A stretch of 50,796 nt of DNA from Planctomycetota bacterium (GCA_024279865.1 JAJRRC010000050.1:1-50796); one strand, 5' to 3'; positions 10,801-19,800 are shown, counted from the first letter of the stretch. Numbers and translations are program-made. Notes: generated from the letters alone by a model not told the origin.

Positions 10801-12224
10801 CTCTCTACCAACAACAAAACAAAACCCGTCAAGCCATCCGCCAACTAATTTTGTTTAAACGAAACTTCCCAGGCCAACCCATCTTGCTCAACGGACAAAC
10901 CACGTCAGTCGACATCTGGATGACACAACTCAAAAGCCAGCAAGTCCACCCTCAACCTCAAATCAAACTCACATGGCCCCTCACAACCACAACCATCCTC
11001 CAAGGCCAACGACTGGCCAGTCCCCAGACAACGCCTTCGCCGTTGCTCTTACTGCACGACCAACAGCTCACGCTGCATCAGAGCCAAACCCTCAAGCCTC
11101 TTTGGCATCGCTCCATCGCCAAAGGCACCGTCACTTTGCCTGCATCGAACAAGCAGCAAATACTCCTTTGGCTACAAGATCAAGGGCAGTTGGCTTGTCT
11201 GGATACGGAGACTGGACGGGATCTGTGGCCGACGTTGGACTTGGCGGGCCTGATTCAAAGCATTGCCAATGAACAACAGCAACAAGCTGCCAAGCCGTTG
11301 CAACAGCAGCAGTGGATGCACATGATGAATCCCAACGGTTTGGCAGTGGTGAAGGGGAAGATTCGTCCTGCACGTCATGAGCATGAAGGCAAGATCAAAT
11401 TGGCGGTGGGCAGTCGGATCATTTGTGGTGCGGACCGAGCTGGCCGGGTGGGGGCGATTGACCGCCAAACGGGAACGGTTTTATGGACCCGGCTGTTTCC
11501 AGTGGATCAATTACAAACTCTCAAAATTGAAGAAGATGTGCTTCTGATTGGCGGACGGGTGGGGTTGCCTTATGACTCGCAAAGCCTTTGGATCGTTGCA
11601 GTGGATCTGATCACAGGCCAACCGCTCATGAACCCCTTAGAAGACAAAGGCGAACTACTCTGGCTGGGCTTTGCTGATGAACAAACCCTGGTGTACGCCA
11701 CCAGTCAAGGCGTGCAAGCTCATGGTATTTATACCGGTGAAGTGCGGTGGCGTTTACGGACCCAATCACAACCGCTGATGGCCTCTGACCAACGGCTCGT
11801 CTTGCGTAATAGACAACACCAATATGACGTCATTGATCTCACGACAGGCAAACGGATTCAATGGCGTGATGGGCAATCTCGCCCCATGTCCACCCCAAGC
11901 CTCTCCATCGAAGCAGGTCAATGGTTCATGCTTGATACCGGAAATTTAACTGCCAGAAGCCCCCAGGGCCAAGTGCTCTGGCGTGATGCGATCTCTCTGG
12001 CGGACAAACAACTCCTCGCTCAACAATTCAGCGAACGCTATGTGGTGGTCTTGGCAAAATCACAGAAGACTCACCATCTCTTTTTGCTTCAACGCCAAAC
12101 CGGACGGCTGATATGGGAAAAGCAACTGAACCTTGAGCCTCAACTCACAGAACCCCAGCTAAGCCTCCGAGACAATCAAATCATCCTCAGTACGCAGACC
12201 CAAACTTGGGTTTTTACAAAATAA
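7818..12224 (+). CDS. Very large secreted PQQ-type beta-propeller and TPR protein
   Basis: 1468 residues from TTG 7818; GTG 7839 is also possible and the start is unsure. A signal peptide-like segment (FLQFAWLALGFFTLGAAA) is followed by TPR-like helices (residues 40-260). A first PQQ-like propeller covers about 320-700 (repeated WSIDRLAGRVLWQ, LSQTTGQLIWKKQP, IDRQTGTVLW-type blades), then a second helical TPR region at about 720-1010 and a second propeller at about 1050-1468. Such proteins are common in planctomycetes; the fold serves as a scaffold, and no PQQ-dependent enzyme activity is implied. Three G/C-rich tandem arrays interrupt it in frame at 8113-8227, 8684-8723 and 10115-10210, adding low-complexity Gly/Ser/Arg stretches between folded parts. 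Confidence 0.85.
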   Translation: MSLQSRVVRLHFLQFAWLALGFFTLGAAAPLARPIYLDDSPAVVDLVTKAKRLGRQQRFTEAVTEYQAIIEKHGHKLMPREVRSFGGTSGKSVSNFSESPPGSTGGSTGESTGGNFRGDFRGDFRGDFRGDFRGRGRKASVYTDAACWVTRLIREDSTLLNAYLNRFESQAKRELQEALASSDPLSALQRMQHRFGLCEAGLEAGLIRVALLLERGEPATANNVLYSLKNHPRLPLHQAQYNESLAACRVLLGRSVETLNQMLDVNAQTRIRQLEQSFTQPQTEPIFTLTPPGSSGSTPGPPKNTLGNQAPVLWQWENKNKRTLPPTGRIRRSRNLQPVKKSSSLQPTVRGDWIFVNDGQTIWSIDRLAGRVLWQSRAGRPLTSVTQLGRQEIDEPRGVAVDDEVLVGILGQTTQWSLQRQLKQPPTELVCLSQTTGQLIWKKQPTDIDPTLTDVFFHGTPIIDSQRIYVLMRRNQRSGFHSAFVAAVKRSNGQLLWKRHLASSAIERMRRQVVLGRMTVVDGQIYIADNLGALTSINGQSGDIHWLHILQASDPANASTRQQVNLLPRPAPLVTNAGVLVLPAMDGEPTRLLDRQTGKQIQQLTTKGWTRTDRLTLTSQGILSTSHVIRMFNATDLTLKWEHPLPQIQASQPVILGNRGWWRTTYGLQCLSLEDGHRMTSSPRLPAGAILALKDQIIMVLENQLQCLMLPTQAYQQLLRRIEQRPADPQAGLTLSHLASQQQQWDITLKGIDASIQALEYSNEQRPPEAKRTEGVFGETGETSGETSGGTSGGGGGGMLAHTAVFDHIRSLVESNTASIDRQTRMALFERLAIATTTPANEVAYQFARGAFLQKEGDHPAAVQHYQNVLADPTLALELYHHPHGSRQARVEAMLRLKAILEKHPQAYRPYEQQAAQQLQALQTTSQTNTQALLTLAWTYPLAPESIHARLIVAKRWIAQKKGGQAIDQLRETCRLAQMPNMFNQAKQATGLLTSLYQQQNKTRQAIRQLILFKRNFPGQPILLNGQTTSVDIWMTQLKSQQVHPQPQIKLTWPLTTTTILQGQRLASPQTTPSPLLLLHDQQLTLHQSQTLKPLWHRSIAKGTVTLPASNKQQILLWLQDQGQLACLDTETGRDLWPTLDLAGLIQSIANEQQQQAAKPLQQQQWMHMMNPNGLAVVKGKIRPARHEHEGKIKLAVGSRIICGADRAGRVGAIDRQTGTVLWTRLFPVDQLQTLKIEEDVLLIGGRVGLPYDSQSLWIVAVDLITGQPLMNPLEDKGELLWLGFADEQTLVYATSQGVQAHGIYTGEVRWRLRTQSQPLMASDQRLVLRNRQHQYDVIDLTTGKRIQWRDGQSRPMSTPSLSIEAGQWFMLDTGNLTARSPQGQVLWRDAISLADKQLLAQQFSERYVVVLAKSQKTHHLFLLQRQTGRLIWEKQLNLEPQLTEPQLSLRDNQIILSTQTQTWVFTK
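8113..8227 (+). repeat. ACTTCCGGGGG tandem array inside the PQQ/TPR gene
   Basis: The array opens with CCCCCCGGAAGTACC, continues with GGGGGAAGTACC units, and then has at least four perfect copies of the 12-mer ACTTCCGGGGGG at 8161-8220. The 12-nt period keeps the frame and encodes repeated NFRG/DFRG. It belongs to the family of arrays found throughout this window. It lies in the N-terminal TPR region, just after residue 90. Confidence 0.9.
8684..8723 (+). repeat. CCCCCGGAAGT array, second copy inside the PQQ/TPR gene
   Basis: CCCCCCCCGGAAGTTCCGGAAG followed by CCCCCGG. It is in inverted orientation to the array at 8113-8227, so the two could pair across about 460 bases. It encodes PPGSSGSTPGPP in the linker before the first propeller. 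Confidence 0.85.
10115..10210 (+). repeat. ACTTCCGGGG array, third copy inside the PQQ/TPR gene
   Basis: One CCCCCGGAAG unit, then GGGGAAACCGGGGAAACTTCC repeats of the GGGGAAACTTCC type, closing with GGGGGCGGGGGCGGGGG. It encodes GETGETSGETSGGTSGGGGGG in a linker between helical repeats. Confidence 0.88.
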
Positions 12225-12226
12225 GT

Positions 12227-12292
12227 CGCATTGCGTATTTTTGTTGCACGTTGAGAGTTTGATCAAGTCTTGTCAATTCAGTCTCTGCGAAT
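12227..12292 (+). repeat. Dispersed 66-nt repeat, copy 1
   Basis: Starts 3 nt after the stop codon of the PQQ/TPR gene. It matches 36475-36540 at 59 of 66 positions by eye, in the same orientation. The shared core includes GTATTTTTGTTGC and AAGTCTTGTCAATTCAGTCT. It has no visible open frame shared with the other copy. I do not recognise the family. Confidence 0.8.
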
Positions 12293-12388
12293 AACCATTC
12301 GTACGCGTTTTTTGGGAGTTGATATCAATCGCAAACGAATCGCCTGTAGGGGAGATCGCTGATGCGGTTTATTTGATAGCGCGTTATG

Positions 12389-12462
12389 AATTCATCTGTC
12401 GCGTTTTAAAGAATCCGACTCTTCGGCCCCCGGGGGACCTCAGAATTCGGCTTTGTCAAAGC
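12389..12462 (+). repeat. Dispersed GAATCCGACxCTTC repeat, copy 1
   Basis: ATTCATCTGTCGCGTT, then AAAGAATCCGACTCTTCGG, and after a CCCCCGGGGG insertion ACCTCAGAATTCGGCTT. The left part matches 37910-37947; the right part matches 16553-16592 and 31599-31641. In the other copies only a few bases sit where the GC-rich decamer is here. With 12227-12292 it fills the 282-nt gap between the PQQ/TPR gene and greA. Confidence 0.65.
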
Positions 12463-12506
12463 AGCAAGCTCACAGCTCATGCATCTGCTAAAATACAGAA
12501 AATGCT

Positions 12507-12971
12507 TTATAACAGTTCGAGAATTTCGTACCGTTTGGTCCCTCGGGGCAGGTCTACTTTGACGATTTCTCCCACGCGGGCTTTCATCAAAGCTTCGCCC
12601 ATGGGACTGTTGGCGGAGACTTCGATTTCATCTGCATCAAAGTTGCCTGACATTTCTCCCACGAGTTTGTAAAGGTCTTCATCGTCATCCGCTAGATCAC
12701 GCAATTTGACCGTTGCTCCTACAAAAACCATGTCTTCGGGAATGTCATCGACATTGGCGACCTTGGCGTGTTTGAGACGTTCGGAAATGCGTCGAATTTC
12801 TGCTTCCTCTAAGCCCTGTTCATCACGGGCTGCGTGGTATTCTGCATTTTCCTTCAAGTCGCCCATGGCACGAGCCTCGGCAATGCGTTTGATCACCACA
12901 GGCCGATGGGCCTTGAGCTGTGCCACTTTATCTTCGAGCCGTTGTTTGTCGTCAGAGGTTAAAAAATCCAT
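12507..12971 (-). CDS. greA: Transcription elongation factor GreA
   Basis: 154 residues, the usual GreA length. The N-terminal coiled coil carries the catalytic acidic tip in MGDLKENAEYHAARDEQGL; Asp and Glu there coordinate Mg in the RNA polymerase secondary channel. A C-terminal FKBP-like globular domain ends with SPMGEALMKARVGEIVKVDLPRG. GreA stimulates transcript cleavage and rescues backtracked polymerase. GGAGG lies 7 nt before the ATG. A perfect hairpin at 13008-13029 lies in its likely leader. The neighbours are unrelated, so it is probably transcribed alone. Confidence 0.97.
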   Translation of the reverse strand: MDFLTSDDKQRLEDKVAQLKAHRPVVIKRIAEARAMGDLKENAEYHAARDEQGLEEAEIRRISERLKHAKVANVDDIPEDMVFVGATVKLRDLADDDEDLYKLVGEMSGNFDADEIEVSANSPMGEALMKARVGEIVKVDLPRGTKRYEILELL

Positions 12972-13007
12972 TTGACCAATCCTCCATCATGTCGATGCTA
13001 TCAATTG

Positions 13008-13029
13008 CAATAAGCCCACAGGCTTATTG
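13008..13029 (-). promoter_or_regulatory. Perfect 9-bp hairpin upstream of greA
   Basis: CAATAAGCC/GGCTTATTG with a 4-nt loop, 37 nt upstream of the greA start codon. No T tract follows on either strand, so it is not a standard terminator. It could be an operator or a leader hairpin; nothing more can be said. Confidence 0.4.
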
Positions 13030-13171
13030 GTGACTTACCAATCTTGAGTTGATCCATTTTATCACAAACTCAAAAACCCCAAAATAATATGCTTAGCATA
13101 TCAAATTTATTATTTATAAAAAAACCCAATCAAACGGTTGTTCACAGCAAACGCTTCATGGGCCAAGGCTT

Positions 13172-13900
13172 TTATTTTACAAGATTGACCGTTTCGCTCA
13201 GCGGATGGGCAAAACGATGCATCACGTCAAATGCAGTGGTGAGCAAACGCAAAGACCGAGGCAACGATTCATCGGCAGGCCAAGCCCATTGCCGAACTTC
13301 AGTACGACCATCAGCTTGCTGAAACACCACACGGTAATAAGTCTGAGTCATGTCAGGCTTCTTGGGAAACCCAAGCCGTTCCTGCAACATCCATTTGGGA
13401 TCAGACACCAATGTGCGAACGTGATGGATCAAACGATTGTCCACCTGTTCAGGGTAAATCTGGCCATCGAGATCAATCAACGCCGCCTGCCCGGTGGTCA
13501 GGTCCAACACCATTTTCTGATGATCTACCAGTTGCGTCTCTTTGGCAACAACCCCGTCGCCTAAAACGTCTGCACGACGATAGACCACTGCCTGTACAGG
13601 CTCCAGAGTCTTGGGCCATGGCGGAGGCGATCCCAGCGTGCGCGTCATCACCACCAAGACGGGGTTGATCTGTGAGGGAGGCTTAATCACCCACCAGTTC
13701 CCGACTTTAAAGTGATATTTATCACGCAAGGTATAGCCTGCCCCGCGATAGTTCCACGCAAAGGGGTTGACTTGATTCCAGCCTGATTTTGTTTTCGGGC
13801 TTGCTGAAGTGGTTGTAGAAGGGGCTGCTTGTTGACCGGCACAACCAGTCAAAACAAGTGCCACGCATCCAATACCGATCCATTTACAGAATAATCGCAT
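13172..13900 (-). CDS. Lipoprotein of unknown function
   Basis: 242 residues. A lipoprotein signal (GIGCVALVLTGC) places acylated Cys at about residue 20. The mature part starts with a Ser/Thr-rich spacer, then a compact mixed domain containing NPFAWNYRGAGYTLRDKYHFKVGNWWVI and VLVVMTRTLGSPPPWPKT. I do not recognise the family. It lies 34 nt downstream of the SH3/Pro-Ala gene on the same strand and probably shares its transcript, which suggests a joint role at the cell envelope. Confidence 0.75.
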   Translation of the reverse strand: MRLFCKWIGIGCVALVLTGCAGQQAAPSTTTSASPKTKSGWNQVNPFAWNYRGAGYTLRDKYHFKVGNWWVIKPPSQINPVLVVMTRTLGSPPPWPKTLEPVQAVVYRRADVLGDGVVAKETQLVDHQKMVLDLTTGQAALIDLDGQIYPEQVDNRLIHHVRTLVSDPKWMLQERLGFPKKPDMTQTYYRVVFQQADGRTEVRQWAWPADESLPRSLRLLTTAFDVMHRFAHPLSETVNLVK

Positions 13901-13934
13901 CAATAGAGAAGCCTGCCTCTCTGGCTGTTCTTGT

Positions 13935-15542
13935 TTATTGATTCAGTACATCAATTTGCTGAGGTTCCATTACCTGCAGCTTCAAGGCACTATCATAGCG
14001 GGCTTCACCGACGATGCCCACCACTTGGCCAAGATGTTTCACCCACAAAACATCTTTTTTGCTAACTCGAACATAATACAGGGTCACCCTTGTATCTGCT
14101 GGATTCACCAAACGATAGAGCCTTGGCAAGCTCGTGCCATCATAGACAGAACTGGTTAACAACTGCCCCACCACATCGTAGTTCTGGTTGACTGGTGATG
14201 CCACGGGCGCAGAAGGCGCAGCTTGAATCTGGATCGATCCCTGAGCATCGGTGATGCTGTTCAGCGCTTGCGCCAAGCTGGCATCCCGTCGCAATTGCGC
14301 CAAACGTGCTGCGACGATTCGTTGATCGCCGATGGGCAATCCCTTGATGCCCACCAGTTTTTGATAGGCCTTGATCAAGGCATCAAACGGCCGTTTGTCT
14401 AAAGACATTTGATGGGCATCGATCATGCTTTGTTCGACATCCTTAAGAGCTTGGCTTTTGGCTTTGAACCGCATTCGGTCGCTGCCAGCAAGTGCCGGAG
14501 GCAAAACTTTGGGGGTTGTCGATACTTTGGGTGCAACCGGGGGAACCGGGGGAGCCGGGGGAGCCGGGGGAACCGGGGGTGTTGAAACCACCACGGGCAA
14601 TGTTGTGGGGACCGGTTTCACCACTGCTGTGACGGAAGGCTTTGTCGTCACCACGGGCAGACGTTTCACCGCAGGCTTCGCTGATGCAGTCACCCCTGGC
14701 AAAGGTCGGCTGATCCGAATGGGACGTGGTGTTGCAGATGGAACCGAAGTTTTAGGCGCTGGGGAGGCCACCGGGGGGACCGGGGGTGCCGGGGGTGCCG
14801 GGGGTGCCACTACAGGGAGCGTGGCCTTGGCGACGGGCAGAGGTTTGGTTACAGGGCGAACGGATGGAACGACTTTGCCTGTCACGGGCCGAGTTGTCGC
14901 AAGGGTCAAGGGCTGCGTGGTGGGCTTTGGAACAATCGCCTTGGTGACTTTCACTGCGGGAAACGTGGTTGGCAAAGCGGGTGTTTTTACAGCAACCGGG
15001 GCAACCGGGGGAGCCGGGGGAGCCGGGGGAACTGGGGTAAATTTCGCAGGTTTGATGGCACTGATCGGGATATACACATACGCGCCTTTGGGTGGAATAA
15101 TTTTGTAATACCAGCCCTCTTCGCCCACGATTTTGACGATGTCACCCTTAAGCAAATTAACCTGGCGTCGAAAGCTATCGCCGGGTCCGTTGAGGCTTGC
15201 GCTTTTCACAGCGGCCCGGGTTTTATTCACGATCCCGGTTTTGCCATCACCCTTGGCATCGACAAACGCGCGGGAGACGTAGCTGTAGACCCCCTTGGGT
15301 GGCAGGATTTTGTACCAGTCGAAAATCTTTTCATCGACATGGACCGTCGCCCCCTTAGGCAATTTCCCTACCACATAATAAGCGGTTCCCGCCCCAGCAC
15401 GCACTGCGACATGGTCTTCAATGACCATGCCTGGGAAGGGATAAGATGATTGAGCAAATGCTGGCGTTAACCAAAGCAAGCCCATTCCAAAAAAACATAA
15501 TTGCAGGATGCCTATCCTGCCTTTGCCGCCCGCTGATCGCAT
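13935..15542 (-). CDS. Secreted protein with two SH3-like domains and a long Pro/Ala/Val linker
   Basis: Start at ATG 15542 is supported by GGAGG 6 nt upstream (535 aa). A signal peptide (FFGMGLLWLTPAFA) is followed by two bacterial SH3-like domains: about residues 35-95 (VAVRAGAGTAYYVVGKLPKG) and 110-165 (LLKGDIVKIVGEEGWYYKI). Each ends with a PPKGxYxYV turn. From about 170 to 350 the chain is Pro/Ala/Val/Lys-rich, with three PPAPPAPPVPPV blocks that correspond to G-rich repeat arrays in the DNA. The C-terminus is globular, with a SH3-like strand set (TLYYVRVSKKDVLWVKHLGQVVGIVG). Probably a cell-wall-associated binding protein; the ligand is unknown. Confidence 0.82.
   Translation of the reverse strand: MRSAGGKGRIGILQLCFFGMGLLWLTPAFAQSSYPFPGMVIEDHVAVRAGAGTAYYVVGKLPKGATVHVDEKIFDWYKILPPKGVYSYVSRAFVDAKGDGKTGIVNKTRAAVKSASLNGPGDSFRRQVNLLKGDIVKIVGEEGWYYKIIPPKGAYVYIPISAIKPAKFTPVPPAPPAPPVAPVAVKTPALPTTFPAVKVTKAIVPKPTTQPLTLATTRPVTGKVVPSVRPVTKPLPVAKATLPVVAPPAPPAPPVPPVASPAPKTSVPSATPRPIRISRPLPGVTASAKPAVKRLPVVTTKPSVTAVVKPVPTTLPVVVSTPPVPPAPPAPPVPPVAPKVSTTPKVLPPALAGSDRMRFKAKSQALKDVEQSMIDAHQMSLDKRPFDALIKAYQKLVGIKGLPIGDQRIVAARLAQLRRDASLAQALNSITDAQGSIQIQAAPSAPVASPVNQNYDVVGQLLTSSVYDGTSLPRLYRLVNPADTRVTLYYVRVSKKDVLWVKHLGQVVGIVGEARYDSALKLQVMEPQQIDVLNQ
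14534..14580 (-). repeat. 9-nt ACCGGGGGA/GCCGGGGGA array in the SH3 gene, block 1
   Basis: Five or more tandem 9-mers on the + strand, encoding PPAPPAPPVPP on the coding strand. The unit has the same length and CCGGGGGA core as the array right of tRNA-Leu. It contains four runs of five G spaced by 4 nt, fitting a G-quadruplex motif on the + strand (the non-coding strand). Confidence 0.85.
14769..14808 (-). repeat. 9-nt CCGGGGGTG array in the SH3 gene, block 2
   Basis: Four tandem 9-mers (ACCGGGGGG, then GCCGGGGGT repeats) encoding APPAPPVPPV. Slightly diverged from block 1. Confidence 0.8.
14993..15038 (-). repeat. 9-nt GCCGGGGGA array in the SH3 gene, block 3
   Basis: CAACCGGGGCAACCGGGGG followed by AGCCGGGGG repeats, encoding VPPAPPAPPVAPVA directly after the second SH3-like domain. 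Confidence 0.82.
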
Positions 15543-15646
15543 GGTGTGCCTCCGTTGATCGTCCGGAAAATAATTAAAACTCAGATATATCATCACTGTC
15601 TTGATGCGTCAAAATAAGAACGCACAAGCCAGTATACTGGACAACC

Positions 15647-16405
15647 ATGATCCCAGCATCACCTTTGGTCACAGTGGCCCCTGACGGGGCAGAAAACATA
15701 GCCCTCCACACCCGTGCCAATGCGTTGGCGACACAATTAAATCTCCCGCTGGGATCTCATGGACAGTTCGTTTTGACGGTGACTGTGACTCATTTGGAAC
15801 TACGACTTGAAAATGACCGGGGGCTGCCTGTCTTTTGTGATTTAAGCAAAATTGACGTGAAATCTTCCGTCGGCCGATCGCTGAAACAGCCTCTGGCCAA
15901 AGCCCTTGGCATCAAGCGGCGATCCGATCCGCCGTTGCGTGTTCTTGATGCGTGTGCAGGGTGGGGCGAAGATGCTTGGCTGATGCTGGGACTAGGCTGC
16001 TGTGTCCAAGCCATCGAACGTCATCCCATCATGGCGGTGCTGCTTGAGGATACCCTGATGCGTGCAGTCGAGGGTGATCCCCAGCTCGCGTCACGCGTAA
16101 CGGTGACTTCAGCGGATGCCATTACGCAGATGCAAGCGGGGACCCTTGAGCGGCCGGACATTGTGTATCTGGACCCGATGTTCCCCACCGGCCGTAAAAC
16201 AGCGCCCAAGAAAAAACTTCGCGTCATTCGTGAGTTGGTCGGCGACGATCCGGACACGACCGATCTCTTCGAAGCTGCCAAGCAAATCGCTGGCCGTCGC
16301 GTGGTGGTCAAGCGCCCCCCCAAAGCACCCTTTCTCGCAGGTGCGACCCCCGTGGTCAGCCATCGGGGTAAGGGCGTTCGCTACGACGTCTACCCGCAAC
16401 TATAA
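15647..16405 (+). CDS. rsmJ: RsmJ-like 16S rRNA guanine-N2 methyltransferase
   Basis: 252 residues. The SAM-binding motif I is VLDACAGWGEDAWLMLGLGC (about 99-118), and the catalytic motif is VYLDPMFPTGRK. This is followed by KKKLRVIRELVGDDPDT and RRVVVKRPPKAPFL, all characteristic of RsmJ (YhiQ). The enzyme methylates the 2-amino group of G1516 (E. coli numbering) in 16S rRNA. It is monocistronic, divergent from the SH3 gene. A hairpin repeat (16420-16512) follows 15 nt after the stop. Confidence 0.9.
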   Translation: MIPASPLVTVAPDGAENIALHTRANALATQLNLPLGSHGQFVLTVTVTHLELRLENDRGLPVFCDLSKIDVKSSVGRSLKQPLAKALGIKRRSDPPLRVLDACAGWGEDAWLMLGLGCCVQAIERHPIMAVLLEDTLMRAVEGDPQLASRVTVTSADAITQMQAGTLERPDIVYLDPMFPTGRKTAPKKKLRVIRELVGDDPDTTDLFEAAKQIAGRRVVVKRPPKAPFLAGATPVVSHRGKGVRYDVYPQL

Positions 16406-16419
16406 AAAAAAACGATTCG

Positions 16420-16512
16420 AGCATTTTGCATTCATACTTACTGCTTTTGACTAGATGGGTCGTTTAAAAAGTAGCCACACGCTGTTAGCGTGCGCGTCTA
16501 GGGGGGGGCAAG
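16420..16512 (+). repeat. Hairpin repeat family H, long copy 1
   Basis: Begins AGCATTTTGCAT, includes TGACTAGATGGGTCGTTT and a hairpin CACGC-TGTTA-GCGTG, then GCGTCTAGGGGGG. The reverse complement of 22185-22272 aligns along almost its whole length; shorter core copies are at 37846-37890 and 38621-38665. It lies directly after rsmJ. The rest of the 397-nt gap to secDF holds a second repeat (16553-16592) and a terminator, and I see no gene in it. Confidence 0.8.
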
Positions 16513-16552
16513 AAATAAGGCAAAGTGCTCTAAATCCAATGGTCACATTTGG

Positions 16553-16592
16553 AAAGAATCCGACGCTTCGGAAGACCTCAGCGTTCGGCTTG
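16553..16592 (+). repeat. Dispersed GAATCCGACxCTTC repeat, copy 2
   Basis: AAAGAATCCGACGCTTCGG then AAGACCTCAGCGTTCGGCTT. The two halves form an imperfect hairpin (CCGACGCT with AGCGTTCGG). Related copies are at 12389-12462, 31599-31641, 37910-37960 and 41629-41672. Confidence 0.65.
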
Positions 16593-16734
16593 AAAAACTG
16601 TTGCATTTACTGCGTTTTGGCAAACGCGCCCCGGGCGCAAGTTAGCGTGCGGTTATTTCTTGCACAAAACATCCATTGAAAGATGGTTCAAATAAATATG
16701 AAACATAATAAAACCCTTCACCGATCCATGCCCT

Positions 16735-16789
16735 AAAAAAAAGCACGCCTACAACGCATTGAATACATGGTAGGCGTGCGACTTTTTTT
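16735..16789 (-). terminator. Bidirectional Rho-independent terminator after secDF
   Basis: Perfect 10-bp stem GCACGCCTAC (16743-16752) with GTAGGCGTGC (16770-16779). On the minus strand it is followed by eight T, closing the tgt-yajC-secDF transcript 24 nt after the secDF stop. On the + strand seven T follow after three bases, so it may also stop read-through from rsmJ. Confidence 0.9.
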
Positions 16790-16802
16790 AATTTGACGCG
16801 GA

Positions 16803-19800
16803 TTACTCAGCTTTGGCTGCGTTTTCGACAACCTTGCGTCCCATGAGCAAGATCGGCGACGCAATCGCAATCGAACTGTAGGTACCGACCACCACACCAA
16901 TCAAGAGGCAGAAGGCAAAGCCATGCACCCCGTCGCCGCCAAAGATGTAAAGGGCCCCCACCGCCAACAGCGTGGAAATGGAGGTCATCACGGTTCGGCT
17001 CAAAGTCTGATTAATCGAGTCATTGATAATCCCAGGTGTTGCCTCGGCAAGACGGCCACGGTTTTCACGAATACGGTCAAAAACCACAATCGTATCGTTG
17101 AGTGAATAACCCACAATGGTCAGCAAAGCTGCCACCACCGCCAAGTTGATCTTAAAGTCACTGAGCAACAAGGTCGTTCCAAAAGCAGTATCAAATACAT
17201 AATAACTCAAGGCCAACAAGCCCAAGGTAATCGTCACATCGTGGACCAACGCCACAATCGCCGCCAAACCATAAGACAACCGTCCAAATCGCAACCAGAT
17301 ATAAGCCACCACCGCCAGCAAACTCAAGACCATGGCCTGGATCGCTTGGGTTTTCATTGTGCTCGAAACCTGGCTTGAGAAACTCGACACGCTGCCGAGC
17401 GTGGTATCACGAACCAACGCATCTCGAATCAGATGCCATTCGGTGGTTGCAAGGCCCGCTACGTCTTCTGAAAAGGCGCCCGGATCATCCACATAGTTGG
17501 TAGCTTCGTCGCGGCTCACCACGACCACCGATTTGTACAATGAATCTTTGCTTGAGCCTCCTTTAGACTGAGCAAGTTCCAAACCGATGACTTCAATTTC
17601 ACGATAGTTGAGCTTCTCATAAGCAGGCTGCAATCGCATCCGTTTGATGCGGGCTTCTAAATCTTTTTCCGTGGCAGGTGGGTCCAGTTGATCCCAAACC
17701 ACCGCAATCCCGCCGATAAACGGACTCACATCGTCATCAACCGGCCGATTGATATTGTCCCCAAGACGAGCCTGATTCACGACAAATACAGGGGCTTCGC
17801 CAACTTGCTTGGCCTCCATTTTGTCAAAGGCAAGAGGACGTTCCTGATCCAACACATCCGAAAATGCTTCTTTAATGGCACGGCTCACCGCAGAACTATC
17901 CTGAATCAATGTCTGAACGGAAAAACCCGATGCCTCATGACCCCGGGCCTCACCCACCGTCACGACGCGAGCTTTGTCACCCGCCAATTCAGGCATTCCA
18001 ATCTTGACCGATTCAGTGGTCAAACGTTCGCGAACTTCCTTGAGTGATAGAATCTCACCTTTTTTCAATTCAAAGCTGACTTCCGTACCACTGCGGAATT
18101 CAATATCGAGCATGTTGCGACCACGCTGATAAACCGCAGACAAACCAACCACGATCAACAACAAACTAACGACCATAAAAGAATGTCGCTTCTGGATCCA
18201 GTCAATGTTTGGACGAAGTAATTTTCGAAGCGCAGGAACCACCGTCGGCAACATCGGCAAAGACTTGGGCTTGGCCACGCGAAGCCAAATTTCCATCACC
18301 ACCCGTGTGCAGAACAGCGATGTGAACAAGGTCGCCACAATACCAATACCCAACACCAAGGCGAAGCCTTTGATTTCGGTCGTTGCGGTATGGTAAAGCA
18401 CCATACAGGTAATCAGCGTGGTGATATTCGCATCGATAATGGTGGAAAACGCTTTGCTATAACCACGTCGAATGGCCACGAGCATTTGTTCGCCTGATTC
18501 CATTTCTTCACGAATACGTTCAAAGATCAGCACATTGGCATCGACCGCCATGCCAATGGTCAGCACAATGCCCGCAATACCAGACAGCGTAAAGGTCGCC
18601 CGGAGCATCGCCATGACCCCCAGGATAATGACCATATTCGCCATCAATGCGACGACGGTGATAATGCCACCAAAGAAGTAGTAAAGGACCATAAACACCG
18701 CCACGACTACCAATGATAAGATGGACGCTTTCATCCCCGAATGGAGATTGTCCTGTCCCAGTTGTGGGCCTGTGGTTTTGATACTGATGGGGTTTTCACT
18801 CACACGTGCTTGGAGAGCACCTGCGTTGAGGGTGCGGATGAGGTAGTTCATTTCTGAAGCGCCAAAGCCGCCAGACCCGCCGCTGATAATCCCGGACCCA
18901 TGAATTCGGTCTTGAATGTTCGGCGTAGAAATCACGTGGCCATCCAAACAGATCGCCATCGGCTCACCTTTGTGATTGCCTGTGAGTTCTGCCATAAGCG
19001 AACCGCCCACGGAGTTGAGCCGGAAGGAGACTGCGGGGAAGCCGTTGCCATCGCGATCTGGAAACGCGCGGGTCAATTCCCAGCCTGCTTGGGAAGGGGT
19101 CAGGCTTGTATCTTGTGTATTGCCTAGCAAAATATAATATTCGCCGTTGTATTCTTGGCCGATCAGACGCTGGCTGGCAAAGTAGGCCACAGGGTTTTCT
19201 TCAAGTTGGGCACGGGCACGACTCGTCTCGGCAAAGCTGATGTTGCCGTTATCATCACGGTCACACATCAACCAACGATAGGGTTTCTCTGAACCAGAAC
19301 GGGGACCTTTTTCAGAAAGTTGTGTGCGATAGCTTTGAGCGTCTGGCAGGTCCGGCCGCGGGGCGATCCGAAACTCCAACACACCCGAACCACGCAACAA
19401 TGCAATCAGGTCTGCCGGGTCATCCAGTGGCCCCTTCACCTCTTCATAGGCAGCATAAGCATCCGCCACCGCTTGAATTTGCGTGGCACGTGAAACAGAC
19501 TTGGCCTTAAGTGCTGACAAGGCTTTGGCGCGAGGTGAAATGGTTTCGTCTCGGCCGGGGACATTGGGCAACTCAAGGATTTCCCGGAATTCCGCAGGCT
19601 GAACCGATCCCCGCAGAGCCAATTCCATCGCTTGGGCATAAGCGTTTTGAGCATCACGAAGCGCGCGACCTGCGTCGAGCATCTGATTCACCAACGAGAG
19701 TTTGTGTTCCGTGCGTTCTTTGCGAATCGCGGCATCAGCGTCAGCAGGTAATTGACGCAACGCCAAATCCGCTTGCCTAAGCGACTGCTCCAAAGCAGCC

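Noticed and set aside
14425-15108. Gly-rich open frame on the + strand resembling PE-PGRS-like proteins.
   Set aside because: It is the antisense of the Pro/Ala linker of the SH3 gene, which has a signal peptide, SD and recognisable domains on the minus strand.
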